Of a stretch of 64,000 nt of DNA, positions 52,406 to 61,826 are shown piece after piece (the first letter of the stretch is position 1; each line of letters begins with the position of its first letter). The notes beneath the pieces are model-generated. The model searched no databases, was not told where the DNA came from, and was given only the letters and a program-made list of their open reading frames with translations. A program made the translations under genes and the position numbers. Source of the stretch: Phaeocystidibacter sp965659415 (GTDB taxonomy: Bacteria; Bacteroidota; Bacteroidia; Flavobacteriales; Schleiferiaceae). The stretch lies in contig CBFHVA010000012.1 of assembly GCA_965659415.1 (NCBI GenBank), forward strand, positions 1 to 64,000. The letters run 5' to 3'.

Positions 52406-53569
52406 ATGCCTCGACTGGATATTTATAGAAATAAAAACGTTTGGAAGCTCGTGCTTTTCGTGTTTGCCTTGTTGATTGGCGCTGGCACCTTGTGGTACAC
52501 AGAATCATTCCTCAAGGAGCTCAGAGATGGCGAAGAACGCTCGGTACGAATTTGGGCACACGCGGTGCGTGTATTTTCTTCAGGAGCAGCAACTGGTGAT
52601 GTGAGCTTGTATGGGAGAATTTTCGAAGAGAATAGAACCATCCCAATCATCATGACCGATGGGGAGGGTACGGTGATTACACATAGAAATTTAGATTCCC
52701 TCAAAGCGCTCAACCCAAGATACGTGGAGCGTTTGATACCTATTATGGCCGAAGAAAACGAGCCGATTGAGATTGAATATGCCGAGGGTCGAAAGAACTA
52801 TGTGTATTATCAAGAATCCATATTGCTTAAACAACTTCGGATGTATCCATGGATACTACTTGGCGTCATAGGGTTGTTCATAGGCATCTCTTATTTCGCG
52901 TTCTCAGCGGCTCGAAGAACGGAGCAAGAGCGGGTTTGGAGTGGTATGGCAAAAGAAACAGCACACCAGATTGGAACTCCGTTGAGCTCCATGCTGGGTT
53001 GGATTGAGTTGTTGCGCACGCAAGGCGTTGACGAGCAAGCGTTAAACGAAATGAGCACCGATGTGAATCGGTTGGAGATGATTACGGCGCGCTTCTCAAA
53101 AATAGGATCCATTCCAGAGCTGAAGAATGAGAACGCAGTGGAAGCTGTGAGAGAATCACTCAACTACTTGCGTCAAAGAACTAGTAAGAAGATTGAGTTC
53201 GATTTTCAATACCCAGAATCTGAAATTATCATCCCGATTAACAAACAGCTGTTCAGCTGGGTGATGGAGAATTTGATTCGAAACGCCGTAGATGCCATTG
53301 ACGGTGCAGGGTCCATTGAGGTTCTCATGGAAGAGGCCGGGAGAAATGTAAAAATAGACGTGGTAGATACGGGAAAGGGCTTGACGCGCAATCAGTATAA
53401 AGCCATTTTCCGACCAGGGTTTACCACTAAGGCGAGAGGCTGGGGACTTGGACTGAGCTTGGCAAAGAGAATAGTGGAGGACTATCACGAAGGGAAGATT
53501 TTTGTACTGCGCAGTGAACCCGGTGAAGGGACGACCATTCGCGTGCTTATTCCCATCTTTGAAGGATGA
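52406..53569 (+). CDS. Membrane sensor histidine kinase
   Basis: This 387-residue kinase has two transmembrane helices (about 12-30 and 148-168) flanking a small extracytoplasmic sensor. The dimerisation H-box is AKETAHQIGTPLSS with phospho-acceptor H187. The HATPase domain has ENLIRNAVDAI (N), DTGKGL (G1) and GWGLGLSLAKRI (G2). No response regulator is adjacent. The gene overlaps hemW by 4 bp. Confidence 0.92.
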   Translation: MPRLDIYRNKNVWKLVLFVFALLIGAGTLWYTESFLKELRDGEERSVRIWAHAVRVFSSGAATGDVSLYGRIFEENRTIPIIMTDGEGTVITHRNLDSLKALNPRYVERLIPIMAEENEPIEIEYAEGRKNYVYYQESILLKQLRMYPWILLGVIGLFIGISYFAFSAARRTEQERVWSGMAKETAHQIGTPLSSMLGWIELLRTQGVDEQALNEMSTDVNRLEMITARFSKIGSIPELKNENAVEAVRESLNYLRQRTSKKIEFDFQYPESEIIIPINKQLFSWVMENLIRNAVDAIDGAGSIEVLMEEAGRNVKIDVVDTGKGLTRNQYKAIFRPGFTTKARGWGLGLSLAKRIVEDYHEGKIFVLRSEPGEGTTIRVLIPIFEG

Positions 53570-54690
53570 GCGGCATCTATTTACACGTGCCTTTTTGCCG
53601 TAAGGCGTGTCATTATTGTGACTTTCACTTCAGTACGTCGTTTAAGACATACCGAGCGGTTGTAGATGCCATGAACGCTGAACTCCTCTACTGGAGCGAG
53701 GCATGGCCAGCTCCAATTCAAACGATTTACTTGGGCGGAGGGACACCGAGTGTTCTTGAAGAGTCAGATCTAAGGACTTTGCTGGACACCCTCAAGACTC
53801 ATTATAAGGTAGAATCGGGAGCTGAGGTCACCCTAGAAGCAAACCCTGAGGATATTTCATCAGTGAAACTCCATGAATGGAGAAGGCTCGGTGTGAACCG
53901 GCTGAGCATGGGCGTTCAATCATTTTTCGATGATGAGCTTGAATGGATGAACAGGAATCACAAGGCCGAGAAGTCGATGTCGTCCATCAAGATGGCGCAG
54001 GATGCGGGCTTTGAGAATATTACCATCGACCTAATTTATGGCGTACCGGTTTCGAATGATGAGCGTTGGGCGCGCAACGTGAACCTTGCCTTGGAGTCTG
54101 GAGTTCCCCACATTTCAGCTTATGCCCTAACCGTGGAGCCAAAAACGGCTCTAGCTTTTGACGTGCTAAAAGGCAGGGTTGAGTCGCCTTCCGAAGAAGA
54201 TTCCCACCGACAGTTTATGTATCTGCGAAAGACATTAATTGATGCGGGTTTTGTACCGTACGAGATATCGAATTTTGGAAAACCTGGCTGGCATAGCAAG
54301 CACAATAGCAACTATTGGAACGGCGTCCCTTATTTAGGAATTGGTCCTGGGGCTCACAGTTTTGACGGAGAAGTGAGAAGATGGAGTGTGAGCAATAATG
54401 CCCGCTACACTAAATCAGTAGCCAATAGGGAAACTTGGTTTGAAGATGAGCACCTATCTACCAAAGACCGTTACAATGAATGGGTAATGACAGGCTTGCG
54501 ACGGAACGTGGGTATCTCGTTGGAAGAGGTTAAAGTCAGGTTTGGAGATGATTTTTACTCCTCGCTGCATGAAGGTTCCAAACCCCATCTGTTAAGCGGA
54601 AAGTTGAAATGGGAAGGAGATCGGTTGGTGCTTACCGAAGAGGGTTTATTTTTAGCAGATGGAATCGCTTCAGATTTATTCGTGTTATGA
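53566..54690 (+). CDS. hemW: HemW-like radical SAM protein
   Basis: This 374-residue protein has the radical SAM cysteines CRKACHYC (C11, C15, C18), IYLGGGTPS and the EANPED motif, with a C-terminal HemW domain (GIGPGAHSF, RYNEWVMTGLR). Family members are haem chaperones that were long misnamed coproporphyrinogen III oxidase. The three-cysteine CxxxCxxC lacks the extra cysteine of HemN. Overlaps the kinase by 4 bp and the next gene by 4 bp. Confidence 0.93.
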   Translation: MSGIYLHVPFCRKACHYCDFHFSTSFKTYRAVVDAMNAELLYWSEAWPAPIQTIYLGGGTPSVLEESDLRTLLDTLKTHYKVESGAEVTLEANPEDISSVKLHEWRRLGVNRLSMGVQSFFDDELEWMNRNHKAEKSMSSIKMAQDAGFENITIDLIYGVPVSNDERWARNVNLALESGVPHISAYALTVEPKTALAFDVLKGRVESPSEEDSHRQFMYLRKTLIDAGFVPYEISNFGKPGWHSKHNSNYWNGVPYLGIGPGAHSFDGEVRRWSVSNNARYTKSVANRETWFEDEHLSTKDRYNEWVMTGLRRNVGISLEEVKVRFGDDFYSSLHEGSKPHLLSGKLKWEGDRLVLTEEGLFLADGIASDLFVL

Positions 54691-55520
54691 AGAAGCAACT
54701 CATTGTATGTATTGGAATAATGCTCGTGAGCGCATGCACTGAAGCGCCGCAGAATGAACAAAATAAGAATATGGAAGTTCGATTTACCCACTTGGAGCAG
54801 GAGTATGCAGCCGACTTAACTCATCCGTTAGACCTGAGTGTTCCTATAGACACATCCGGTCCGCTGGCTTGGTATCTCGACCATCCCAATATCGAGGCGG
54901 TCCGCGATGAGAATTGGGTGGGTGTTGTAGCTGAAGGCGGTTCTGTGAACTTTAGAAATATTCATTTCAATCCTCACGGGCATGGAACACATACGGAAGG
55001 CCCCGGACATGTGGAGTCAACCGTACATTCCATAAATCAATCTTTCAACCGATTTCATTTTACTGCAGCGGTTATTACCGTGAGCCCCAGAAAACTTGAG
55101 AATGGTGATGAGGTTATTTACTGGGAAATGATGGCCGAACAAGTTGAAGCTCTGCGACCCCAAGCCGTGGTTATCCGCTCCAGTACCGAGGATAACAGAA
55201 ATAGGAACTGGTCGAACAGTAATCCACCATATTTAGATGCCTATGCGGCAGAGCGGTTGGCGGGCCTTGACGTTGAACACCTCTTGATAGATTTACCTTC
55301 CGTGGACCGAGAGAGCGACGAGGGTAAACTTGCCGCCCATAAAGCCTTTTGGAGATTGAATGGCGAGAAGCGTATGAACGCTACCATCACTGAACTCATC
55401 CATGTGCCTGCAGAAGTTGCGGATGGACTGTATCTCCTAAACCTTCAAGTCGGAGCCTTCGAGAATGATGCTTCTCCAAGTCGGCCTGTACTCTATCAAG
55501 CAATAATTATAACTAAATAA
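54687..55520 (+). CDS. Cyclase-family (kynurenine formamidase-like) lipoprotein
   Basis: This protein is 277 residues long from ATG 54687, which overlaps the hemW stop by 4 bp. A lipoprotein signal (LVSAC, C17) is followed by a metal-dependent hydrolase domain of the Cyclase family. The metal motif is HGHGTHTEGPGH (97-108) with further conserved residues in LLIDLPSVDRESDEGKLAAH. Cytoplasmic relatives hydrolyse N-formylkynurenine. Export of this one suggests another substrate. The frame extends upstream into hemW without support. Confidence 0.85.
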   Translation: MKKQLIVCIGIMLVSACTEAPQNEQNKNMEVRFTHLEQEYAADLTHPLDLSVPIDTSGPLAWYLDHPNIEAVRDENWVGVVAEGGSVNFRNIHFNPHGHGTHTEGPGHVESTVHSINQSFNRFHFTAAVITVSPRKLENGDEVIYWEMMAEQVEALRPQAVVIRSSTEDNRNRNWSNSNPPYLDAYAAERLAGLDVEHLLIDLPSVDRESDEGKLAAHKAFWRLNGEKRMNATITELIHVPAEVADGLYLLNLQVGAFENDASPSRPVLYQAIIITK

Positions 55521-55544
55521 AGTTATAATATGTAATTATAATAT
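55506..55544 (+). promoter_or_regulatory. AT-rich repeats upstream of satD (possible operator)
   Basis: ATTATAACT (55506-55514) and AGTTATAAT (55521-55529) are a perfect 9-bp inverted repeat with a 6-nt spacer. TTATAATAT then occurs at 55523-55531 and again at 55536-55544, a 13-bp period. They lie just upstream of the satD -7 box, where a regulator would bind. SatD carries its own helix-turn-helix, so autoregulation is plausible but untested. The inverted repeat spans the end of the cyclase gene and could alternatively be a weak terminator. Confidence 0.4.
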
Positions 55545-55552
55545 CATTTTAT

Positions 55553-55560
55553 TATATTTG
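55553..55560 (+). promoter_or_regulatory. Putative -7 element of satD-DUF3307 promoter
   Basis: TATATTTG matches TAnnTTTG, 10 nt before the ATG at 55571, so the leader would be very short. Confidence 0.45.
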
Positions 55561-55570
55561 ATCAAATAAT

Positions 55571-56164
55571 ATGATAATGTGGTGTGTAATAACAGGTGAT
55601 GTCGTTAAGTCGCAGTCTTCCACTGTAGCTTGGCTTGATGTATTGAAGAAGGCACTCTCCGAAATAGCCACAGAAGGCAAGGATTGGGAGGTTTTTCGTG
55701 GAGATAGTTTCCAGTTGATAGCTCCAATTCAGGATACGATTTACACTGTAGTTATTTTAAAGGCGGCGCTCAAGTCCCACAACTTGGATGTTCGATTGGG
55801 CATTGGCTTAGGTGAGGTTTCTCAATGGGCTCCTCGAATATCTGAATCTCAAGGGAGCGCTTTTGTGCATTCGGGAGAAGCATTTGATGGTTTGGGGAGG
55901 CAGCTGATGGCGGTGCGCTCCGTTTTACCTAATCATTTTCTCATAGAGTCGGGCTTTGCGTTTATGTCGTTTGTCATAGAAACATGGTCTGAAGCAATGG
56001 CGCGCACCATGCATCAAAAAATGTTACGTCCCCATCGAACACAGAGTATTGTTGCAGAAGAGTTGGGAGTGGCTCAAAGCTATATAAGTGCGGTTCAAAA
56101 ACGTGCGGGTCTCAAAGAATTGTTGCAATTTGAGGAGGCGTTTCAAAAATCGTTGCTTTCTTAA
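55571..56164 (+). CDS. SatD-family protein with helix-turn-helix
   Basis: This 197-residue protein has the SatD start VITGDVVKSQ and RGDSFQLI, and a nucleotidyl-cyclase-like or ribosomal-type alpha/beta fold (LKAALKSHNLDVRLGIGLG). A C-terminal helix-turn-helix (about 150-180, VAEELGVAQSYISAVQKRAG) suggests DNA binding. SatD was named in a streptococcal acid-tolerance locus, but its biochemical role is unknown. It overlaps the DUF3307 gene by one base (TAATG), so the two are tightly coupled. Confidence 0.85.
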   Translation: MIMWCVITGDVVKSQSSTVAWLDVLKKALSEIATEGKDWEVFRGDSFQLIAPIQDTIYTVVILKAALKSHNLDVRLGIGLGEVSQWAPRISESQGSAFVHSGEAFDGLGRQLMAVRSVLPNHFLIESGFAFMSFVIETWSEAMARTMHQKMLRPHRTQSIVAEELGVAQSYISAVQKRAGLKELLQFEEAFQKSLLS

Positions 56165-56874
56165 TGCTTTTCTATAAACTCTTACTCGCCCACGTACTAG
56201 GGGATTTTGTACTCCAATCCAATCGCTGGGTGGAACACAAGAGAAAAGAACATTTTAAGTCCCCTTACCTTTACATACATGGTTGCATACACGGCATACT
56301 GACTCTCTTACTTATTTTACCAGCTACCTATAATCCTTGGCGGATTGTAGCGGTCATTTCCATTTCACACATTCTCATTGACGGCCTTAAGGGCCGATTG
56401 GATGGCACGTTGAATCCGCGTCAGCTGTTCTGGATCGATCAAGCTTTGCACCTTGTAGTCCTATTTTATTGCGTTGTCGACTACCGTGGTTTTCTGGGGT
56501 TCATCCCTGCAATAAATTGGGAACTCTTGTTGCTCGCTGTTGTTTTGTTAACAACCGTTTCCAGTAGGGTGATTCAAATTATAATGAGCCGTTGGAGATT
56601 GCCAGAGGACGACCCTGAAGCCTCGCTTCCCAAAACAGGCGCCTATATCGGAATATTGGAAAGGCTTTTTGTTTTTGGATTTATTTTACTCCAACAATGG
56701 TCGGTGATTGGTTTGCTTATTGCAGCAAAGTCTGTTTTCAGATTCAGTGATTTATCACGAGCAAAAGATCGCAAACTGACGGAGTATATTTTAATAGGAA
56801 GGCTATTGAGCTTTGGACTGGCTATACTAATCGGACTCGGATATATAAAAGTGAATGAGAGCATATCTTACTAA
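56164..56874 (+). CDS. DUF3307 membrane protein
   Basis: This 236-residue protein has about 6 hydrophobic helices. It begins KLLLAHVLGDFVLQSNRW, the family signature with a conserved LGDF-xxQ, and has HGCIHG and HILIDGLKG. Function unknown. Immediately preceded by satD and followed with 20 bp overlap by the DUF5686 gene. The SatD-DUF3307 pair recurs in several phyla, as far as I recall, so a shared pathway is likely. Confidence 0.88.
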   Translation: MLFYKLLLAHVLGDFVLQSNRWVEHKRKEHFKSPYLYIHGCIHGILTLLLILPATYNPWRIVAVISISHILIDGLKGRLDGTLNPRQLFWIDQALHLVVLFYCVVDYRGFLGFIPAINWELLLLAVVLLTTVSSRVIQIIMSRWRLPEDDPEASLPKTGAYIGILERLFVFGFILLQQWSVIGLLIAAKSVFRFSDLSRAKDRKLTEYILIGRLLSFGLAILIGLGYIKVNESISY

Positions 56875-59407
56875 GTGGGCCCTGCTGTTTGCCTTGAGTG
56901 TAACGGCGTTAAATTCTTACTCCCAAAACAGGATTACGGGTGTTGTATTGGATGCAGAAACGGGCTTCCCCATTCCCTTCGCAGGGCTCACGCTCGATAA
57001 TGACAACAGAGGAACTATCGCCAGTGCTGAAGGTGAATTCGACTTAAAATGGCAAGGAGAGGCCGAGGTTATCCGTGTGCGGGCTTTTGGATATAAAAAT
57101 CAATCTATTCCCTATACGGGTCAATCTGAGATCAACATAGAGCTAGAGCCTAACAGTACAATCATTGCAGAGGTGGAGGTTGAAGCTGGGGAGAATCCCT
57201 TGCACAGAATCATCCAAAATGTAATTGACGCGCGCGATGAGAACAACCCTCTTTCCTTGGATGCCTTTAGCTACGAAACCTATTCGAAGTTCGTTTTCAC
57301 CTTGGTTCAAGATAGCATTGGTCCAGATTTCGACACCATACGGGTTCCAATTGACACGACTCGTCCAGAACTCGGGGACAGTATAGTACGAATTGATTCG
57401 AGCAATTACTTTAACCGGCAGTTTGCTGAGAAGCAGCACTTCTTTCTTATGGAGTCCGTTACTGAAAGGAAGTACGCACAGGGTCGCGACAACGAAAGGG
57501 TATTGGCAACCCGAATTTCAGGACTCCAAACCCCTCTTTTTGTGCTATTGTCCAATGAAATGCAGTCGTTTAGTTTTTACGATAACTACATCGAAATATT
57601 GGGATCGGAGCGGGTTAACCCGGTTGCTCCAGGAGCCATAGGTCGATATGTTTATGTTTCGGAAGACACATCCATCTACGGCACGGATACCACGTTCGTA
57701 ATTCAGTACTTCCCCGAGCCGGACCATCGCTTTAAAGGGATGGATGGAACACTTTATATTTCCTCTGATAACTGGTCGGTAACACGCGTTATAGCTCGAC
57801 CTACAGGCCAAGACTTGTTGGGGATTGCCATGGGAGAAGGAGAGGTTTTTGGGGTCGAAATCCAACAGTTCTATGAGAAGGTGGAGGGACACTATTTCCC
57901 ATCCCAACTCACGATGGATTTGCGCAGGTTCTCGACGGACGATGAAACAGGAGGGTCAGCGGTAATCATGTCGACCGGTGAGGCAGATCCGGTTGGATTG
58001 GGAACTACTCAGTTGAAGAATATCCAAATTAATCCTCCATTGGAGCGGCGAGATGTTGAGAGGATTTCGGTAGAGATTGATCCAATGGCTGCAGAGCGAA
58101 GTGAAGCGTTTTGGTACGGCTATAGAGGTGATTCGTTGACGCTTCGAGAGCGCAGAACGTACACCTTTATGGATAGCATCGGTGAAGAACTCAACGTGGA
58201 CCGAAATCTGAAATGGCTGTTGGCTCTCCAAACAGGAAAAATCAGATGGGGTTATTTCGACTTCAACGTAGATAAGTTGTTGCGATATAACGTTTACGAA
58301 GGGATCCGCCTCGGGATGGGGGTGCAGACTAGCCCTAAATTGTCCGAGTACTTTAGCATAGGTGGAAACTTTGCTTACGGCACGGGAGATAATGTTTGGA
58401 AATACGGATACTTCGGAGAGATTCATTTGAACAAGCCTACCGAAACAAAGCTTTTTGGAGGATACTCATTTGATATATACGAAACCGGCGGAACACGATA
58501 CAACCTGCAACGGAAAACCATCTTGGGAGATTTGGATTATCGCTTCTTGAACATTCCTACTTTTGATGAGGTGAGTGATGCCTATGTAGGTATTTCGCAT
58601 CGTATTTGGCCCAATTGGCGTGCTAGGTTATCCGCGCATAGAATCAACACCTTCACATCTGGCGGGTACCAGTACAGATCTGAACCGGATGCCTTTGTGG
58701 GCATCAATGGTTTTAACACGGCCATGCTCCGTTTGGAAATGGAGTATGCTCCAAATGATCGATTCATGTCAGGCGTATTTGGATTGCGCGCACTTGATGT
58801 CACCTATCCGAGGTTCAGAGTGAGCTATGAGGAAAGTCTCGACGGGATGTTTGATCAGAATTTCCCTTATCGAAGATTGGATGCAATGGTTCAGCATCAA
58901 GTAGAAAGGGTCTACTCGGGTGTTACCACTTTCACCTTAACAGGATCCTATATCAACAAAAATTTACCATATCCATTCCTTGCAGGACCCGATGCGAATG
59001 GGTCACTTCTTGCAGGTGGTTTTTTTAATTCGATCATCAATCAAGTGGCCACAGTACGCGGATTCGAAACGATGCTCTTTAATCAATATGCGGCCAATCA
59101 ATTTGTGGCGTTAGATGTTCGACATAGTTTTGAAGACCGGCTATTTAGCATTGGCGAATGGGCGCCGACCATTGAATTGGTATACCGAACCACTTTTGGG
59201 ATGCTCAACAATCCAGAGGATCACTTTGGTGTGAATTTGAGAGACTCCCGATACGGTTACCACGAAGCTGGAGTGGAAATCAACAATATTTGGAGCGGTT
59301 TAGGTGTGGGTTTCTATCAGCGTTTTGGAGCATATTATCAGGGAGAATATGAAGATAATTTTGCTTTGAAACTGACGTATAGATTCACCGGTTTTGGAGG
59401 TTTTTGA
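56855..59407 (+). CDS. DUF5686 and carboxypeptidase-like regulatory domain outer-membrane protein
   Basis: This 850-residue exported protein has a signal peptide (ending SYSQ, about 1-23). A carboxypeptidase regulatory-like domain follows (about 25-105, ITGVVLDAETGFPIPFAGLTL). The large DUF5686 region is expected to be a beta-rich outer-membrane domain, with barrel-like C-terminus (FALKLTYRFTGFGGF). Function unknown. The start overlaps the DUF3307 gene by 20 bp. Confidence 0.88.
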   Translation: MRAYLTKWALLFALSVTALNSYSQNRITGVVLDAETGFPIPFAGLTLDNDNRGTIASAEGEFDLKWQGEAEVIRVRAFGYKNQSIPYTGQSEINIELEPNSTIIAEVEVEAGENPLHRIIQNVIDARDENNPLSLDAFSYETYSKFVFTLVQDSIGPDFDTIRVPIDTTRPELGDSIVRIDSSNYFNRQFAEKQHFFLMESVTERKYAQGRDNERVLATRISGLQTPLFVLLSNEMQSFSFYDNYIEILGSERVNPVAPGAIGRYVYVSEDTSIYGTDTTFVIQYFPEPDHRFKGMDGTLYISSDNWSVTRVIARPTGQDLLGIAMGEGEVFGVEIQQFYEKVEGHYFPSQLTMDLRRFSTDDETGGSAVIMSTGEADPVGLGTTQLKNIQINPPLERRDVERISVEIDPMAAERSEAFWYGYRGDSLTLRERRTYTFMDSIGEELNVDRNLKWLLALQTGKIRWGYFDFNVDKLLRYNVYEGIRLGMGVQTSPKLSEYFSIGGNFAYGTGDNVWKYGYFGEIHLNKPTETKLFGGYSFDIYETGGTRYNLQRKTILGDLDYRFLNIPTFDEVSDAYVGISHRIWPNWRARLSAHRINTFTSGGYQYRSEPDAFVGINGFNTAMLRLEMEYAPNDRFMSGVFGLRALDVTYPRFRVSYEESLDGMFDQNFPYRRLDAMVQHQVERVYSGVTTFTLTGSYINKNLPYPFLAGPDANGSLLAGGFFNSIINQVATVRGFETMLFNQYAANQFVALDVRHSFEDRLFSIGEWAPTIELVYRTTFGMLNNPEDHFGVNLRDSRYGYHEAGVEINNIWSGLGVGFYQRFGAYYQGEYEDNFALKLTYRFTGFGGF

Positions 59408-59421
59408 AATTCCTACCTTTG
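59393..59421 (+). promoter_or_regulatory. Putative promoter inside 3' end of DUF5686 gene
   Basis: TTTG (59393-59396), 17 bp spacer, TACCTTTG (59414-59421) resembles the -33/-7 pair. It would start the exporter transcript about 15 nt before ATG 59443. Confidence 0.4.
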
Positions 59422-59442
59422 AGCCAGACGATTTAAAAGGCC

Positions 59443-61821
59443 ATGTGGACTAAGATTGCCCGCCTCATTCTACGCCGAAAAATTGAGCTACTTAGCGTTG
59501 TTGTGCTTGCCACGGCGTTTATGGCTTACAAAGCGTCTTCCGTCAAAATCTCTTATAACTTTTCGAGAATCCTCCCGGTAGATGATCCGGTAAGTCAGGA
59601 TTATGACGCATTTCGCGATAACTACGGCGAAGCGGGAAATGCCATTGTTTTGGGTGTGGCTAAATCTGATTTCTGGACAACCGAAGGCTTGAAAGGATGG
59701 AAGGAACTTCACGATTCAATTTCCTCCATAGAAGGAATTGAAGGGGTGCTTTCTGTGTTGACCGCCTATAATTTGGAAGTTGACGAATCGAAGGGAGAAT
59801 TTGTCCCTGTCCGAATTGTTGATGACCTCCCGGAAGATCAAACTGCAGTAGATGATATAAAGTCCTTGTTCCGGGGCTTGCCTTTCTATCGCGGCATTCT
59901 ATACGATGATGATGGCGACGTGGAGCTGATGGTTGCACGCATACGCTCCGATCAGTTGTACAATGCCAATATTATTCGAATTGTCGAAGAAGTGAAGGCC
60001 ATTACTCAGCGCTATGAATCCTCGCATAACGCCACAATTCGCGTATCCGGATTACCATATATCCGAATGGCCAACACCAAAAAAGTAAAGAGCGAGGTAT
60101 ACCTCTTCATCTTCCTCACTATTGCTGTTACAGCTATTATACTGTTGCTTTTCATGAAGAGTTTCCGAGCAACAGGGGTGTCGCTAATTGTAGTTGTTTT
60201 TGGTGTTATATGGTCTTTTGGATTGATTTCGGCATTCGACTTTGAAATTTCGTTACTGAGCTCGCTCATACCTCCATTAGTCATTGTGATCGGTGTCCCG
60301 AACGCCATATTCTTGATCAATAAATACCATGCGGAGTATCGACTTCACAAAAACAAGATACTAGCACTACAAAGGGTGATTCGCAAAATTGGCAATGTGA
60401 CCTTGCTAACCAATACCACCACAGCGCTGGGCTTTGCGGCATTCATACTTACCGATAGTATCACATTGGTACAATTTGGGATAGTGGCCTCTGTGAATAT
60501 TCTCGTGGTGTTCTGCTTGAGCTTAATCATCATACCCATCGTTTATACCTATCTCACTCCTCCGAAAGAAAGACACTATAGGCATCTCGATCAAAAATGG
60601 GTGATTGGCATGGTAGAGTTTCTGCAAAGAGCCGTTCAAAGCAAGCGATCGGTGATATATGGATTAACTGTTCTCATCGTTGGCTTTGGAATTTTGGGAA
60701 TGTTGCATATAGAAACTACAGGAAGTCTGACTGAAGATTTTGGCGAAGATGATCCTCTGTACCTTGACTTAAAGTTCTTGGAAGGAAAGTTTGATGGGGT
60801 GGTGCCCATGGAGATCCTCGTTGATACGCGAGAAGACAACGGAGTGGAGCGCAATTCTTTTCTGAGGAAGATGAATCGCTTACAAGAATCTCTCGATAGT
60901 CTCCCAAATACTTCGCAGTCGTTGAGCATAGTTAACCTAGCTAAGTTTACGCGCCAAGCTTTTATGGGTGGGTATCCCGAAATGTATGCCATGCCTACGA
61001 GTGCTGAGCGCAACTGGATTGCTCAATATTTGCCTGATGGGGATGAAGACGATGTGCTATTGGGAAGTCTGATTGATTCTACAGGAAGTCAAGCTCGAAT
61101 TAGTATTCAAGTTCCTGACTTGCCCACCCCTGAAATGGAAGTCCTCGTGGCTCAAGTTCGTGAACGTGCCACTCGAATTTTTGACGTGGAAGATTACGAT
61201 GTTACGCTTACAGGAGCGAGTGTAGTCTTCCTAGAAGGAACTAAGTATTTGATCAGTAACTTGATATTGAGTTTGCTGTTGGCCATTGCCGTTATTTCGA
61301 TCATCATGGCCATTTTGTTTGGGTCAGCACGTATGGTTATTATCTCCATTGTGCCCAACTTAATCCCCCTTCTCATGACTGCCGGGTTAATGGGTTTCTT
61401 GGGAATACCCTTGAAGCCGAGTACTATTCTTGTGTTTAGTATTGCCTTTGGCATCTCGGTTGACGATACCCTTCACTTTCTCGCTAAATACAGGCAAGAG
61501 CTGAAGTCGAATGGATGGAGAATTGGTAAGGCAGTAATGGCTGCTATTCATGAAACAGGCATCAGCATGTTCTACACTTCCATGGTGCTGTTCTTTGGAT
61601 TCTCGATGTTCATCGCATCAGACTTTGGTGGTACCGTTTCCTTGGGTATCTTAGTATCATTGACACTCTTCTTTGCGATGTTCGCCAATCTCCTAATCCT
61701 TCCAGCGTTCTTGATGAGCGTTGAGAAATGGATTAATGTGAAGTCGTTTACCGAAAGCATTATTGAGGTTTACGACGGATTTGACGAAGAGAGTTCTGAT
61801 GAGAATAAACCCATGAACTAA
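59443..61821 (+). CDS. RND/MMPL-family exporter
   Basis: This 792-residue protein has two repeats of a periplasmic domain (about 30-210 and 435-605) followed by five to six helices. One helix bundle has SVDDTLHFLAKYR and the GLMGFLGIPLKPSTILVFSIAFGIS region with conserved residues. This is the MMPL/hopanoid-transporter-like class of RND proteins, which moves lipids or hydrophobic compounds without needing a membrane-fusion partner. No MFP or outer-membrane channel gene is adjacent. rmlA starts 5 bp later. Confidence 0.88.
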   Translation: MWTKIARLILRRKIELLSVVVLATAFMAYKASSVKISYNFSRILPVDDPVSQDYDAFRDNYGEAGNAIVLGVAKSDFWTTEGLKGWKELHDSISSIEGIEGVLSVLTAYNLEVDESKGEFVPVRIVDDLPEDQTAVDDIKSLFRGLPFYRGILYDDDGDVELMVARIRSDQLYNANIIRIVEEVKAITQRYESSHNATIRVSGLPYIRMANTKKVKSEVYLFIFLTIAVTAIILLLFMKSFRATGVSLIVVVFGVIWSFGLISAFDFEISLLSSLIPPLVIVIGVPNAIFLINKYHAEYRLHKNKILALQRVIRKIGNVTLLTNTTTALGFAAFILTDSITLVQFGIVASVNILVVFCLSLIIIPIVYTYLTPPKERHYRHLDQKWVIGMVEFLQRAVQSKRSVIYGLTVLIVGFGILGMLHIETTGSLTEDFGEDDPLYLDLKFLEGKFDGVVPMEILVDTREDNGVERNSFLRKMNRLQESLDSLPNTSQSLSIVNLAKFTRQAFMGGYPEMYAMPTSAERNWIAQYLPDGDEDDVLLGSLIDSTGSQARISIQVPDLPTPEMEVLVAQVRERATRIFDVEDYDVTLTGASVVFLEGTKYLISNLILSLLLAIAVISIIMAILFGSARMVIISIVPNLIPLLMTAGLMGFLGIPLKPSTILVFSIAFGISVDDTLHFLAKYRQELKSNGWRIGKAVMAAIHETGISMFYTSMVLFFGFSMFIASDFGGTVSLGILVSLTLFFAMFANLLILPAFLMSVEKWINVKSFTESIIEVYDGFDEESSDENKPMN

Positions 61822-61826
61822 CCACC

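Noticed and set aside
54609..54686. Upstream extension of the cyclase-family gene
   Set aside because: It lies inside hemW in another frame; ATG 54687 directly precedes a complete lipoprotein signal.
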